From NCBI GenBank assembly GCA_041398825.1, contig JAWKTX010000002.1:592406-656405 (forward strand): a stretch of 64,000 nt of DNA, given 5' to 3'. A model generated the notes under the pieces. The model saw only the letters and a list, made by a program, of their open reading frames with translations. It searched no databases and was not told where the DNA came from. This DNA is from Planctomycetaceae bacterium. Its GTDB lineage: Bacteria > Planctomycetota > Planctomycetia > Planctomycetales > Planctomycetaceae. How positions within the stretch are numbered: the first letter of the stretch is position 1; every line of letters starts with the position of its first letter. Made by a program: the position numbers and the translations under genes. Positions 1 through 8,373 of the stretch are shown piece by piece.

Positions 1-3
1 CAG

Positions 4-978
4 ATGATTAACGTACTCAACGACGTTCGACGCGACCTGAACACCATTGGCAGCGGTTTCAGCGATAAACCCGACCGTAAGCAGCGGTATCGCGAAGAGG
101 TACTGCTTGAAGCCCTGGTCCCCATCAAAAAGCTGCTGAAGAACAATCTGGATGCGCGGGTATTTGGGCTGGAGATTCTGAACGACCTGGAAACAGTCCA
201 GGGGACCTTTGGCAATAAACGAATTCTGATTCTGGATGCCGTTCCTCAATTGCTGAGAGAAGTGTTAAACGACCCGGAACAACCCGATGTTGTTCGGGGC
301 GTTGCAGCAATGCGAATCGAACGACTCTTGAATACCGCGGATATTCTCCCGGTCGAGCAAATGGAACTCGCGAAGGCTCTCGCAAAGCAGCTGGAACGCT
401 GGGACACCGAATTGACGTTTCAAATGAAACTGATCGATGCGCTGGCGGCCGTAAAGGAACTGCGCGAAGTGGTCGGCAAACCGAACCCAACGGCCGTGGA
501 TGTCCTGCTGAAAGTGCTGTCCGATCGAAACCGATTCATTGATGTTCGCTGCCGGGCCGCCTATGCGATTGCAAGGACAGGTTCATCACTTAACGGTAAT
601 GCCTTCGGAGCTCAGCAACTGGACTTGGAGCCGATTGCGTGGAAGATCGTCCAGCTCGCTCGCGAAACAGCCCAGTACTTCAACGCGGCTCCTGCAAATC
701 CAGCGTTCGTTGGCTGTGGCGAAAATCTCTATCTTTCGTTTCACCACCTGAATTCGGCGGAATTGTCAGCAGGGGTGGGACTGTTGAATCGGGCTCCGCG
801 TTCGCAATATGTCAACGATGCCTACAAGGAAGCATTGAAGATTGCTGCCCCGATGATGTTCGAAAAGAAGCCGATTGCAGGTGGAGCATTGCAGGGGGTC
901 GACGGCTGGATCAACAACAATAAGCCAGCGACGATGCAATACGACAGAACTCGAAATGACGCCGTCGTCGTTCCGTAA
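4..978 (+). CDS. HEAT-repeat-like protein, possibly 5'-truncated
   Basis: The frame is already open at base 1, so the ATG at 4 may be internal and the real start may lie left of the window. The visible 324 residues are mostly helical and contain HEAT/armadillo-like helix pairs around residues 90-200 (for example VRCRAAYAIA, where damaged or short helical repeats pack). No signal peptide or membrane segment is seen in the visible part. The C-terminus is not repetitive and ends NDAVVVP. Such proteins usually act as scaffolds, but nothing in the sequence gives a partner. The neighbour on the right is convergent, so no operon can be inferred. Function unknown. Confidence 0.7.
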   Translation: MINVLNDVRRDLNTIGSGFSDKPDRKQRYREEVLLEALVPIKKLLKNNLDARVFGLEILNDLETVQGTFGNKRILILDAVPQLLREVLNDPEQPDVVRGVAAMRIERLLNTADILPVEQMELAKALAKQLERWDTELTFQMKLIDALAAVKELREVVGKPNPTAVDVLLKVLSDRNRFIDVRCRAAYAIARTGSSLNGNAFGAQQLDLEPIAWKIVQLARETAQYFNAAPANPAFVGCGENLYLSFHHLNSAELSAGVGLLNRAPRSQYVNDAYKEALKIAAPMMFEKKPIAGGALQGVDGWINNNKPATMQYDRTRNDAVVVP

Positions 979-1070
979 TGGCGGTTTGTGTCGATCGGCA
1001 TCTTAATTGAGCGGACAGAAGCACTTCCGAATTGCGTGTCGTCAGTGGCGTGCTGCATCAGCCGCGCGGC

Positions 1071-1562
1071 TTAATCGAAGAATCGTCCCAAACGACTTCG
1101 AAAGTCGGCCATTTGATTGCTTTCCGGCTCCGCCAGCCATTCAACATGCAGGCCCAGTTGCCACCATCCGCCGGGGCGTGGTGAGTTATGTCGGCATTCA
1201 CATCCAAAGAATCGCCACACTTCTTCAGTATCGGGGATGGCAACCAGAAAGTGATCACCCTTCAGATTGTGTGGTAAGAGCACACCGATTCCTTCGCGCC
1301 GCAGGTCGCAGGTGACGCCTGGTACAGCGTGCAGGTAATTGACATCAGCGGCTTTTGTTTCTCTGCCACACGGGATGACCATCACACCAAGGGCGACTGG
1401 ACGGGGAAAATCCTGCCGACGACTCCTGGAAATGCCTTCTTCGTAAGACATCTCACTCATGTCATGCATGGTGAGGATTCGTGCCAGAGCGTTTGAGGCC
1501 TTTGTGCGTGGCTTCTCCCGGAAAATCCCCATCAATCCCAATGCATCAATGCCACTGACCAT
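1071..1562 (-). CDS. PilZ-like domain protein, hypothetical
   Basis: A 163-residue protein. I chose the ATG at 1562 rather than the longer frame to 1739 because GGGAG sits seven bases upstream and the extra N-terminus is low quality. The C-terminal 110 residues (PVALGVMVIPC... DLRREGIGVLLPHNLKGDHFLVAIP... WQLGLHVEWL) have the layout of a PilZ-type barrel: a basic N-terminal strand, a central G-hG turn followed by an l-G-f motif, and a final hydrophobic strand. The canonical RxxxR c-di-GMP motif is not clear, so ligand binding is uncertain. It is convergent with the HEAT-like gene and divergent from apgM. Confidence 0.55.
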   Translation of the reverse strand: MVSGIDALGLMGIFREKPRTKASNALARILTMHDMSEMSYEEGISRSRRQDFPRPVALGVMVIPCGRETKAADVNYLHAVPGVTCDLRREGIGVLLPHNLKGDHFLVAIPDTEEVWRFFGCECRHNSPRPGGWWQLGLHVEWLAEPESNQMADFRSRLGRFFD

Positions 1563-1842
1563 AGAGAAACTCCCAATTCGCTGATTCTGACCAGATACCA
1601 AACTTTGCCGAATGAAGTCTTGCTTGTCAGACTGGTGGCATCGGTTTCGAATTCTCCGATCCCCCGTGATGCCTCCAAAATCAGGGTCGTCGTTACCCGA
1701 AATGCAGGTGTGTTGCATTTCGGCAACACTCATCGGCATCCCAGGAATTCAGAAGCGGGCGATTCGCCGTGCAGGGCAGACGAATTCGTGATATACACAT
1801 GACTCCCAACGTCACACGATTTGATTGAGGCCAGGAAGAATC

Positions 1843-3054
1843 ATGAAGTTTGCTTTGGTAATACCTGACGGCGTCGCAGACGAGGCACAGGCATCACTGA
1901 ATGGTCAAACGCCATTACAGGCGGCGCGAATTCTCAACATGGACGCTGTTGCAAGGGAAGGGCTCGTCGGCCAGACAGACAATGTCCCGGAATCGATGCC
2001 CTCGGGCAGTGACGTCGGCACGATGAGCCTGTTTGGGTACGACCCGCTGAAATACCACACCGGCCGCGCACCGCTGGAGGCAGCTGCACAGGGGATTGAA
2101 CTCAATGATGGCGACTGGGCAATTCGGTGCAATCTAGTCACGATCCTTGATGGGATCATGAAAAGCTTTACGGCCGAACAGTTTCCCAACGAATCCGCTC
2201 GCCAGCTGATTCAGCTGCTGCAGAAAGACCAGTGTGGTGACAGCCACTGGAAGTATTTTCCCGGGGTCAGCTATCGCAATCTTCTGGTGTATCGCAGTCG
2301 CGGCCAGCAGGCTCCATTTTCGAAGGAAACGACGAACACCCCTCCTCACGACATCACTGACCAGCCGATTGCAGACTTTCTGCCAACCGGGCCGGGGGCA
2401 GAGTTGCTGCGTGATTTGATGGACCGCAGCCGCGAACTCTTCGCGACGGCCGAAGCAAATCTTCATCGATTGGCGGCCGGCGAAAGTCCTGCGACGCAAA
2501 CATGGCTCTGGGGATATGGTCAGCGTCCGGCGCTTCAGCCATTTGTGGATCGTTATTCTCAGCGCGGCGCTGTGATTACAGCGGTCGACTTGTTGCGCGG
2601 TATCGGTCGACTGATTGGCTGGGAAGTGATTGAAGTGGAGGGAGCAACGGGTTATCTCGACACCAATTATGCGGCCAAAGGACAAGCAGCGATTCAAACG
2701 TTGTCACGGCCCGACGTTGACTTCGTTGTCGTTCATGTCGAAGCGACGGACGAAGCGTCCCACGAAGGTGATGTCGCCGCTAAAGTGAAGGCTGTGGAAT
2801 CCATCGACGAGCAGATCGTTGGACCGCTCCACCAATGGCTGAAGGAACAGGGGGAATATCGCCTGCTGATTTGTCCGGACCATCCGACGTTCTTAAGAAC
2901 GCGCACCCACAGTCATGGCTATTGTCCATTCGCCGTCTGTGGAACAGGGATACAGGCGGATGACGCTCGGTCCTACAACGAAGTTGCCGCTTCAGGGTCC
3001 CCGCTCACCTTTGACAACGGTTCCGATTTGATGGGATGGTTCTTCAGGCGATAG
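1843..3054 (+). CDS. apgM: 2,3-bisphosphoglycerate-independent phosphoglycerate mutase, archaeal type
   Basis: Interconverts 3- and 2-phosphoglycerate in glycolysis without a bisphosphoglycerate cofactor; cytoplasmic, alkaline-phosphatase superfamily. The ATG at 1843 gives MKFALVIPDGVAD, the typical N-terminus with the first metal-binding Asp; AGGAAGA lies just upstream, and the TTG at 1825 would only add MRPGRI. The SGSDVGTMSLFGYDP segment (about residues 54-68) holds the serine nucleophile region. HVEATDEASHEGD and CPDHPTFLRTRTHSHGYCPF near the C-terminus supply the other metal ligands. The 403-residue length fits the ApgM family (about 400), not the 510-residue GpmI family. Confidence 0.92.
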   Translation: MKFALVIPDGVADEAQASLNGQTPLQAARILNMDAVAREGLVGQTDNVPESMPSGSDVGTMSLFGYDPLKYHTGRAPLEAAAQGIELNDGDWAIRCNLVTILDGIMKSFTAEQFPNESARQLIQLLQKDQCGDSHWKYFPGVSYRNLLVYRSRGQQAPFSKETTNTPPHDITDQPIADFLPTGPGAELLRDLMDRSRELFATAEANLHRLAAGESPATQTWLWGYGQRPALQPFVDRYSQRGAVITAVDLLRGIGRLIGWEVIEVEGATGYLDTNYAAKGQAAIQTLSRPDVDFVVVHVEATDEASHEGDVAAKVKAVESIDEQIVGPLHQWLKEQGEYRLLICPDHPTFLRTRTHSHGYCPFAVCGTGIQADDARSYNEVAASGSPLTFDNGSDLMGWFFRR

Positions 3055-3094
3055 CCGAGTTGCCCCATCCCGGGCGGTTATCCGTGCGGAGGTT

Positions 3095-4066
3095 TCAGGC
3101 GGTTCGCCAGAAAAGTCGCAGGACTCGGCGTGAGAGTCGCCATGAGAGGCTCTGCTGCGCTTCTTTTTCATACTTCCAGCGGAAGAGCCAGCACTGCAGC
3201 ACGAACAGCAGCTGGTCGATTAACCACGCGACAAGAGGGATGGTCAGAATGATGATGACCATGATCTCCGGATAACCTCGTCGTCGTGAAATATTCAGCA
3301 TATAGCCCAGCCCGCCAGCCCCTTCGCCTTCCTGAACAATTTCCACCAGCATGATGTAGCCGAAGGCAAGCCCAAAGAGCACTCGCAGTGAATTGAAAAC
3401 CATGGGCATCGCAAGCGGCACGAGCACTTTGAACATGATCTGAAGTTTGGATGCACCCAGAGTTAAAGCTGTCTCCACATATCGCTGTCCCACTTCTTCG
3501 ATTGCAGAAATTGTGTCCGAAAGAATGAAGGCAACGCAGGCGATGAAAATAAACATCACCTTCTCCAGCTCCCCGGTTCCAAACAGCGCGAAGACCAGCG
3601 CTGTCAGCGCGGCCACCGGTATGTTCCGTCCAAACAGGATGAGTGGTGAGAGAAAGCTGCGAACTATCGGGAAACAGCCGGCCAGTACACCCAGTGGAAT
3701 TCCAACCAGCAGTGCCAGGCCAAAGCCGATCACAACCCGTTTCAGGGACACCGCGGTGTTGTGAACCAAATGCCGTTCGGGGGCATCGCCGTCCAGCATT
3801 TTGGGAAGGAACTCCTTTGTCTCACCCGGTGACGGCAACTGCATGTAGCTGAGCATGCGTTCCTCTGCAGTTCCGTGCGTTACGAACCACCAGACTGCGA
3901 AGACAAGCAGCACGCAGGCTGACGCCGCAAGCGCGGAGCCCAGTCTCGGAGGGTCGCGACGAAGTCCGAACCACATGCTGGATTTCTTTTCCGGGCTGGG
4001 CAACTCTGATGTTACCGGATCTGTAGACCTCGAAGGACCTTCAGATTCGTTAGAGACGGGTTCCAT
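3095..4066 (-). CDS. ABC transporter permease, NitT/TauT (SsuC/TauC) type
   Basis: A 323-residue inner-membrane permease with a soluble N-terminus of about 40 residues, one membrane segment (ALAASACVLLVFAVWWFV), a periplasmic stretch, then five more hydrophobic segments. The EAA loop that contacts the ATPase is at YVETALTLGASKLQIMFKVLVPLAMPMV, with the conserved A-x-x-x-G-A-S pattern. This family imports nitrate, taurine, sulfonate or related anions. Neither an ATPase nor a substrate-binding gene is adjacent, so it is either an orphan or works with components elsewhere, and the substrate cannot be assigned. Its 3' end lies 40 bp from the convergent apgM stop. Confidence 0.85.
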   Translation of the reverse strand: MEPVSNESEGPSRSTDPVTSELPSPEKKSSMWFGLRRDPPRLGSALAASACVLLVFAVWWFVTHGTAEERMLSYMQLPSPGETKEFLPKMLDGDAPERHLVHNTAVSLKRVVIGFGLALLVGIPLGVLAGCFPIVRSFLSPLILFGRNIPVAALTALVFALFGTGELEKVMFIFIACVAFILSDTISAIEEVGQRYVETALTLGASKLQIMFKVLVPLAMPMVFNSLRVLFGLAFGYIMLVEIVQEGEGAGGLGYMLNISRRRGYPEIMVIIILTIPLVAWLIDQLLFVLQCWLFRWKYEKEAQQSLSWRLSRRVLRLFWRTA

Positions 4067-4627
4067 AATTTCGTCCGTTGACGAGGTGTTGTGAGAAGTG
4101 TCTGTTCAATGACGCCGGGAAATGGTTGGAGTTTGACTCAGGCTCTGGGATCTGCGTTGGTTTCCTCAACTGGATCCGATTCTTCCAGCGTCGCTTGAAT
4201 GATGGCGATGGTCCATATCAACGATCAGTGCTGTGCGGTGGAACTATAGTCTGGCAATCGTGCGCCGAGAACACGAACCATACATCATGTTGGCACCAGT
4301 CACAGCATCAGCGGCAGAAATCTGTGGCGAGCGATTGCCGACGTGGGAGATGCTGGTTGAAAAGTAATCCTGATGCGCCAGGCATGGGGCGACGCAGGGG
4401 GAACCCCGGCGAATCGGGCCGTCTTCGACGTCAATCCTGCAGACGCGTGTGAAATGTCGTCACAGGTTGCAGGCATCGCACGCATCGTAATCCTGTGGCA
4501 AATTCTCTTTGGTGTCGTTTGTCGACTGGCCTTCGCGCGGGGTGATTTGTCACAATCAGCCCACCAGCCCAAGATTCCTGTCAGCGCTATTTCCCACCAG
4601 TGTGCACTTCTTACGTCGGATGACACC
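4067..4627. other. Intergenic region, 561 bp
   Basis: Lies between the divergent permease and DUF1549 genes and so must contain both promoters. The DUF1549 reading frame stays open upstream to 4373, but the residues there are not family-like and a good signal peptide begins at 4628, so I treat it as non-coding. Confidence 0.5.
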
Positions 4628-6604
4628 ATGCAGAAACAGATACGACCAGCGATTCTGCTCGTTCTGCTGACATCCTTTTGTGGAAGCCTGAGCAGCATCC
4701 ATGCCGACGATGCAGATTATGTTGAACCAGAATTCACTGTCGACGACCGGGATCACTGGTCGTTTTATCCGTTGCCGGAAGTCCGGCTGGATACGACACC
4801 ACCAACGAATTCTCCACTGCACGACTCTGCTGCGCAAAACCCTGTTGACGAAATCGCGCAAAGGGTCCTGGCTGAGCATGGATTGTCGCTGCAGCCTTCA
4901 GCGGATGTGCGAATCCTGGTACGTCGCGCGAGTTTGGGGCTGACGGGATTGCTGCCGTCGACACAGTTGATCGATGAGGCACGAACTGCCCCCTGGATAG
5001 ATGTTGTCAATCACATGCTGGATTCGCCGGGGTACGGTGAACGATGGGCCCAGCACTGGCTGGACGTCGCCCGATTCGCGGAAACGGATGGTTTTGAGCA
5101 TGACAAGGTGCGTCCGGATGCGTGGAAGTACCGTGACTGGGTGATTCAGGCCATCAACGACGACATGCCCTACGATGAATTTATCCGTCAGCAGATCGCC
5201 GGAGATCTCCTGTATCCAAACGACCCCCAAGCGGCCATTGCGACGCACTTTTGTGTCAGCGGCCCGGATATGCCGGACATCAATTCGCAGGACGAACGCA
5301 AACATCATTTACTGAACGAGATGACGGCGACGGTCGGCAGCACGGTACTGGGGCTGCAACTGGGATGTGCACAGTGTCACGATTCGAAGTACGACCCCAT
5401 CAGTCAGGCTGATTTTTATCGAATCCGACTCATCTTCGAACCGTCCGTTTTACTAAAGAAGAACGTCTCTGTTACCCGTTTACAACGATTGAACGACCGA
5501 CCCGTGGTCGGGCACATTATGTTGCGGGGAGACTTTCGGAGACCGGGGCCAGAAATTCAGCCGGGCATTCCTGCAGTGCTTGCATCCGAGGTATCTGCGT
5601 TCAATGAACCCGGGATTTCCTCAGACCCGCGAGTGAAACTGGCGCGGTGGCTCACAGATTCCCGCAACCCGCTGACTGCCCGAGTTGCAGTGAACCGGGT
5701 TTGGCAGCACCACTTTGGTATCGGTATCTGCGATACGCCGGGGGATTTCGGGATTATGGGTCAGCCACCATCAAACCAGGAGTTGCTGGACTGGCTGGCA
5801 GCGTGGTTGATTGCGAATGACTGGAGCCTGAAAGAACTGCATCGCCTGATATTAACGTCACAGGTTTGGAAGCAGCGCAGCAAACTCCCTGACGGCTCTT
5901 CTGAAGAGGAATTAACAGCCTGGCGAAAATGTCTTCATGTCGATGCCGATTGTCGGATGCTTTCGCGTTTTCCAAGGCAGCGTCTGGAAGGAGAAGTGAT
6001 CCGTGACGTCATGCTTCAGGCGGCTGGTACGCTCAACAGAAAAACGGGTGGTCCCGGTGTTCGACCGCCGCTGCCTGCCGAACTCCGAAGTACGCTTCTG
6101 AAGAATCAGTGGGATGTGACGCCTGACACCACTGAACACAGTCGTCGAAGCATCTACGTATTTGCGCGGCGAAATCTTCGATACCCCATCTTTGAAGCCT
6201 TTGATCGTCCGTCAGCAAATCAAAGCTGTCCGTTGCGCAACGTCTCGACCACTGCGACGCAGGCTTTGCACCTGCTGAATTCCGAATTCGCCTTTGAAAT
6301 CGCGACAGGAATGGCGCGGAGAATTCAGGATCAACTGGCACAGCGAACTGCTTCTTCAGGTGAGCCTGCGGATGCCGTCGAAGTGGATCGTCAAATCGCT
6401 CTGGCATTTGAAATACTGTTTCAACGTTCGCCAACCATCGCTGAAACAAAGACGGCCAGGTTGTTTTTTCAGGAAAGTTCTTCTGTCGACGATTCGTTAA
6501 GTTCTGTAGCCGATGGATCGCTGTCGGTGGATGAAAATCGAACGACACTGACCAACTTCTGTTTGTGCCTTCTGAACAGCAACGAATTTGTTGTGATCGA
6601 CTGA
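4628..6604 (+). CDS. DUF1549/DUF1553 domain exported protein
   Basis: A 658-residue planctomycete-type protein. The ATG at 4628 starts a signal peptide (MQKQIRPAILLVLLTSFCGS..ADA). DUF1549 spans about residues 75-290 (RRASLGLTGLLPS, YGERWAQHWLDVARFAETDGFEHD, IAGDLL, GCAQCHDSKYDPISQADFYR) and DUF1553 about residues 345-610 (LTARVAVNRVWQHHFGIGI, DFGIMGQPPSNQELLDWLA, RSIYVFARRN). The single CxxCH may bind haem c. It lacks the N-terminal PSCyt1 cytochrome-like domain present in the paralogue at 52431-55682. Such proteins commonly sit beside DUF1501 genes and are linked to polysaccharide use, but here the next gene is a prenyltransferase-like protein instead. Biochemical function is unproven. Confidence 0.85.
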   Translation: MQKQIRPAILLVLLTSFCGSLSSIHADDADYVEPEFTVDDRDHWSFYPLPEVRLDTTPPTNSPLHDSAAQNPVDEIAQRVLAEHGLSLQPSADVRILVRRASLGLTGLLPSTQLIDEARTAPWIDVVNHMLDSPGYGERWAQHWLDVARFAETDGFEHDKVRPDAWKYRDWVIQAINDDMPYDEFIRQQIAGDLLYPNDPQAAIATHFCVSGPDMPDINSQDERKHHLLNEMTATVGSTVLGLQLGCAQCHDSKYDPISQADFYRIRLIFEPSVLLKKNVSVTRLQRLNDRPVVGHIMLRGDFRRPGPEIQPGIPAVLASEVSAFNEPGISSDPRVKLARWLTDSRNPLTARVAVNRVWQHHFGIGICDTPGDFGIMGQPPSNQELLDWLAAWLIANDWSLKELHRLILTSQVWKQRSKLPDGSSEEELTAWRKCLHVDADCRMLSRFPRQRLEGEVIRDVMLQAAGTLNRKTGGPGVRPPLPAELRSTLLKNQWDVTPDTTEHSRRSIYVFARRNLRYPIFEAFDRPSANQSCPLRNVSTTATQALHLLNSEFAFEIATGMARRIQDQLAQRTASSGEPADAVEVDRQIALAFEILFQRSPTIAETKTARLFFQESSSVDDSLSSVADGSLSVDENRTTLTNFCLCLLNSNEFVVID

Positions 6605-6620
6605 GGATTAAAGCTACACG

Positions 6621-7544
6621 ATGTATCTGTTCAAACTTGCCGACCGTGTTGCACGGGGCCTGCGCCAGATTGATCCCAGTCGAATTGTTCGTCACCGCGA
6701 GTTTCTGATGGCACATCAGCTGCCGGACGGAGGGTTTCGCGGTCGCGAAGGAGGTTCGGATCTTTACTACACGGGATTCGCAGTTCGAGCGCTGGCGGTG
6801 ACAGGAGAACTCGAACCGCAGGTCTGTCAGGGCTTAAAGCCATTTCTTGATTCATTTCAACCGCTTGATCTGGGCGCGATTGATCTGCTGAGCTGGTTGT
6901 ACTGCGTTCTGGTGCTTCAGGCGGCGACGGGACACGACATCCTTGCCAGCCAGCCGGAGGACCTGAGTTCACAACTGTGTCGGCAGCTCGAACTTCGTCG
7001 AGTTGCGGATGGTGGATATGCAAAATCCAGCGGTGGCGCTGCGGGAAGTACATACCAGTCGTTCATGGTGGCACTGACGTACGAGCTTCTTGGTCAGTCT
7101 GTTCCGCGACGTAATGCGCTGGTGCAGTTTCTTTACGACCGTCAACGTGATGACGGCGGGTTTGTAGAAATCGCACCCATGAAACGCAGCGGTACAAATC
7201 CGACCGCCGCCGCTGTCGCGCTGCTGAATAAGCTGAATGCCATGGACAACGAGATTGCCGATGACGCACTGGCGTTCCTGACAGATGTCATCAGCAGTGA
7301 AGGTGGATTTCAGGCAAATACGCGAGTTCCGTTTGCTGACGGGCTTTCGACATTCACAGCGTTGCTCACCGCACAGGATCTGGGACGTCGCGACTTAATT
7401 TCTCCGGATAAAATCGTGGATTGGGTTAGTCAATCCATCGAATTGCCTTCCGGCGGATTCCGAGGCGCCAGCTGGGACCAGCAGGCGGACGTGGAATACA
7501 CATTTTACGGACTGGGAATTCTTGGGCTGCTTCACGCTGTCTGA
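6621..7544 (+). CDS. Prenyltransferase/squalene-cyclase-fold protein (GGTase beta-like)
   Basis: A 307-residue alpha-alpha toroid protein with about five repeats of the type DGGFRG/DGGYAK/DDGGFVE/EGGFQ/SGGFRG, each followed by a Y-T/F-x-A-h-A helix. The C-terminal DVEYTFYGLGILGLL matches the last repeat of protein geranylgeranyltransferase beta subunits. Whether the Zn ligands (Asp, Cys, His) of active transferases are intact is unclear: a Cys and a His occur in YCVLVLQAATGH but spacing is not canonical. Cytoplasmic; no signal peptide. It begins 16 bp after the DUF1553 gene, so the two are probably co-transcribed. The family is frequent in Planctomycetes and its substrate is unknown. Confidence 0.8.
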   Translation: MYLFKLADRVARGLRQIDPSRIVRHREFLMAHQLPDGGFRGREGGSDLYYTGFAVRALAVTGELEPQVCQGLKPFLDSFQPLDLGAIDLLSWLYCVLVLQAATGHDILASQPEDLSSQLCRQLELRRVADGGYAKSSGGAAGSTYQSFMVALTYELLGQSVPRRNALVQFLYDRQRDDGGFVEIAPMKRSGTNPTAAAVALLNKLNAMDNEIADDALAFLTDVISSEGGFQANTRVPFADGLSTFTALLTAQDLGRRDLISPDKIVDWVSQSIELPSGGFRGASWDQQADVEYTFYGLGILGLLHAV

Positions 7545-7754
7545 TCAGCACGGGACGGCGGTTCAATCAGAACAATCGCGCTGGATTGGCGGGCTTCATG
7601 GTTTGTAACAGCGCGTTGCAGAAACGGAACGTTGATTGGGTGAATCTGCCCATCGCTGGCTTGCTGAGATACCTTTCGTGAGCCATTTTTTGAGTATGCG
7701 CGCTGTGAGACGGCTGAACCCGTTTCGGCATACACACTCAAAAGATGATCCACC

Positions 7755-8279
7755 ATGTCCCAGCATCGAGTTGCCATCATTCTGCTCGGGTACCTTCTCT
7801 TGACACTGTCAAACAGGGTATACGGCCAGGATTCCACCAATTATCAGGTACGCATTCCGGGCCAGATTGTCATCCGAGCACTTGATCCCGCCATTGTTGA
7901 GGCTCATCCGGGAACCAACGATGACGTTGTCATGGCTGATCAGAGATGGTTTGCACTATCCACATCACGTTCCGGAGCAACGGTTCGATTCTCAACGGAC
8001 CACGCTTTCCACAATCTCAGCAACGCAGCTTACAAACGCGACGCCCGAATTCAGATAACTCGCATTCAGGGAACACGATCAGCACGCTGGGGATTTGATG
8101 CGCCCATCGATCAGACGAACTACGCCGCCGGAGACGAAGTGGCAACGGTTCAGGTTTCCAGCCGCGGGCCCGGGCTGGTCTATTGCTGGCTGGATGTCAC
8201 ATTTCTGACCGACGACTTTTCGACGATGGCTGGAGGAGACTATCAATTGACCGTCATCGGCACGATTGCTGAGAACTGA
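7755..8279 (+). CDS. Secreted hypothetical protein
   Basis: A 174-residue protein with an N-terminal signal peptide (MSQHRVAIILLGYLLLTLSNRVYG, predicted cleavage before QDS). The mature part is beta-rich with repeated V-x-V/T-x-hydrophobic strands (QVRIPGQIVIRA, ATVRFSTDHAF, YQLTVIGTIAEN), consistent with an immunoglobulin-like or pilus-adhesin-like sandwich. No catalytic motif or known domain was recognised. It stands alone, 210 bp after the prenyltransferase-like gene and convergent with the large ATPase gene. Confidence 0.65.
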   Translation: MSQHRVAIILLGYLLLTLSNRVYGQDSTNYQVRIPGQIVIRALDPAIVEAHPGTNDDVVMADQRWFALSTSRSGATVRFSTDHAFHNLSNAAYKRDARIQITRIQGTRSARWGFDAPIDQTNYAAGDEVATVQVSSRGPGLVYCWLDVTFLTDDFSTMAGGDYQLTVIGTIAEN

Positions 8280-8373
8280 ATCGGCCGTTCTCTTCACCTT
8301 CCAGCCACAGAACTGTAACTCTGAATCGCAGGTAGGAAGCACCCCGCCCCAAATGTTTCCGGTAGCTTTTCCA

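Noticed and set aside
2134..2697. 187-codon minus-strand frame
   Set aside because: Entirely inside apgM on the opposite strand.
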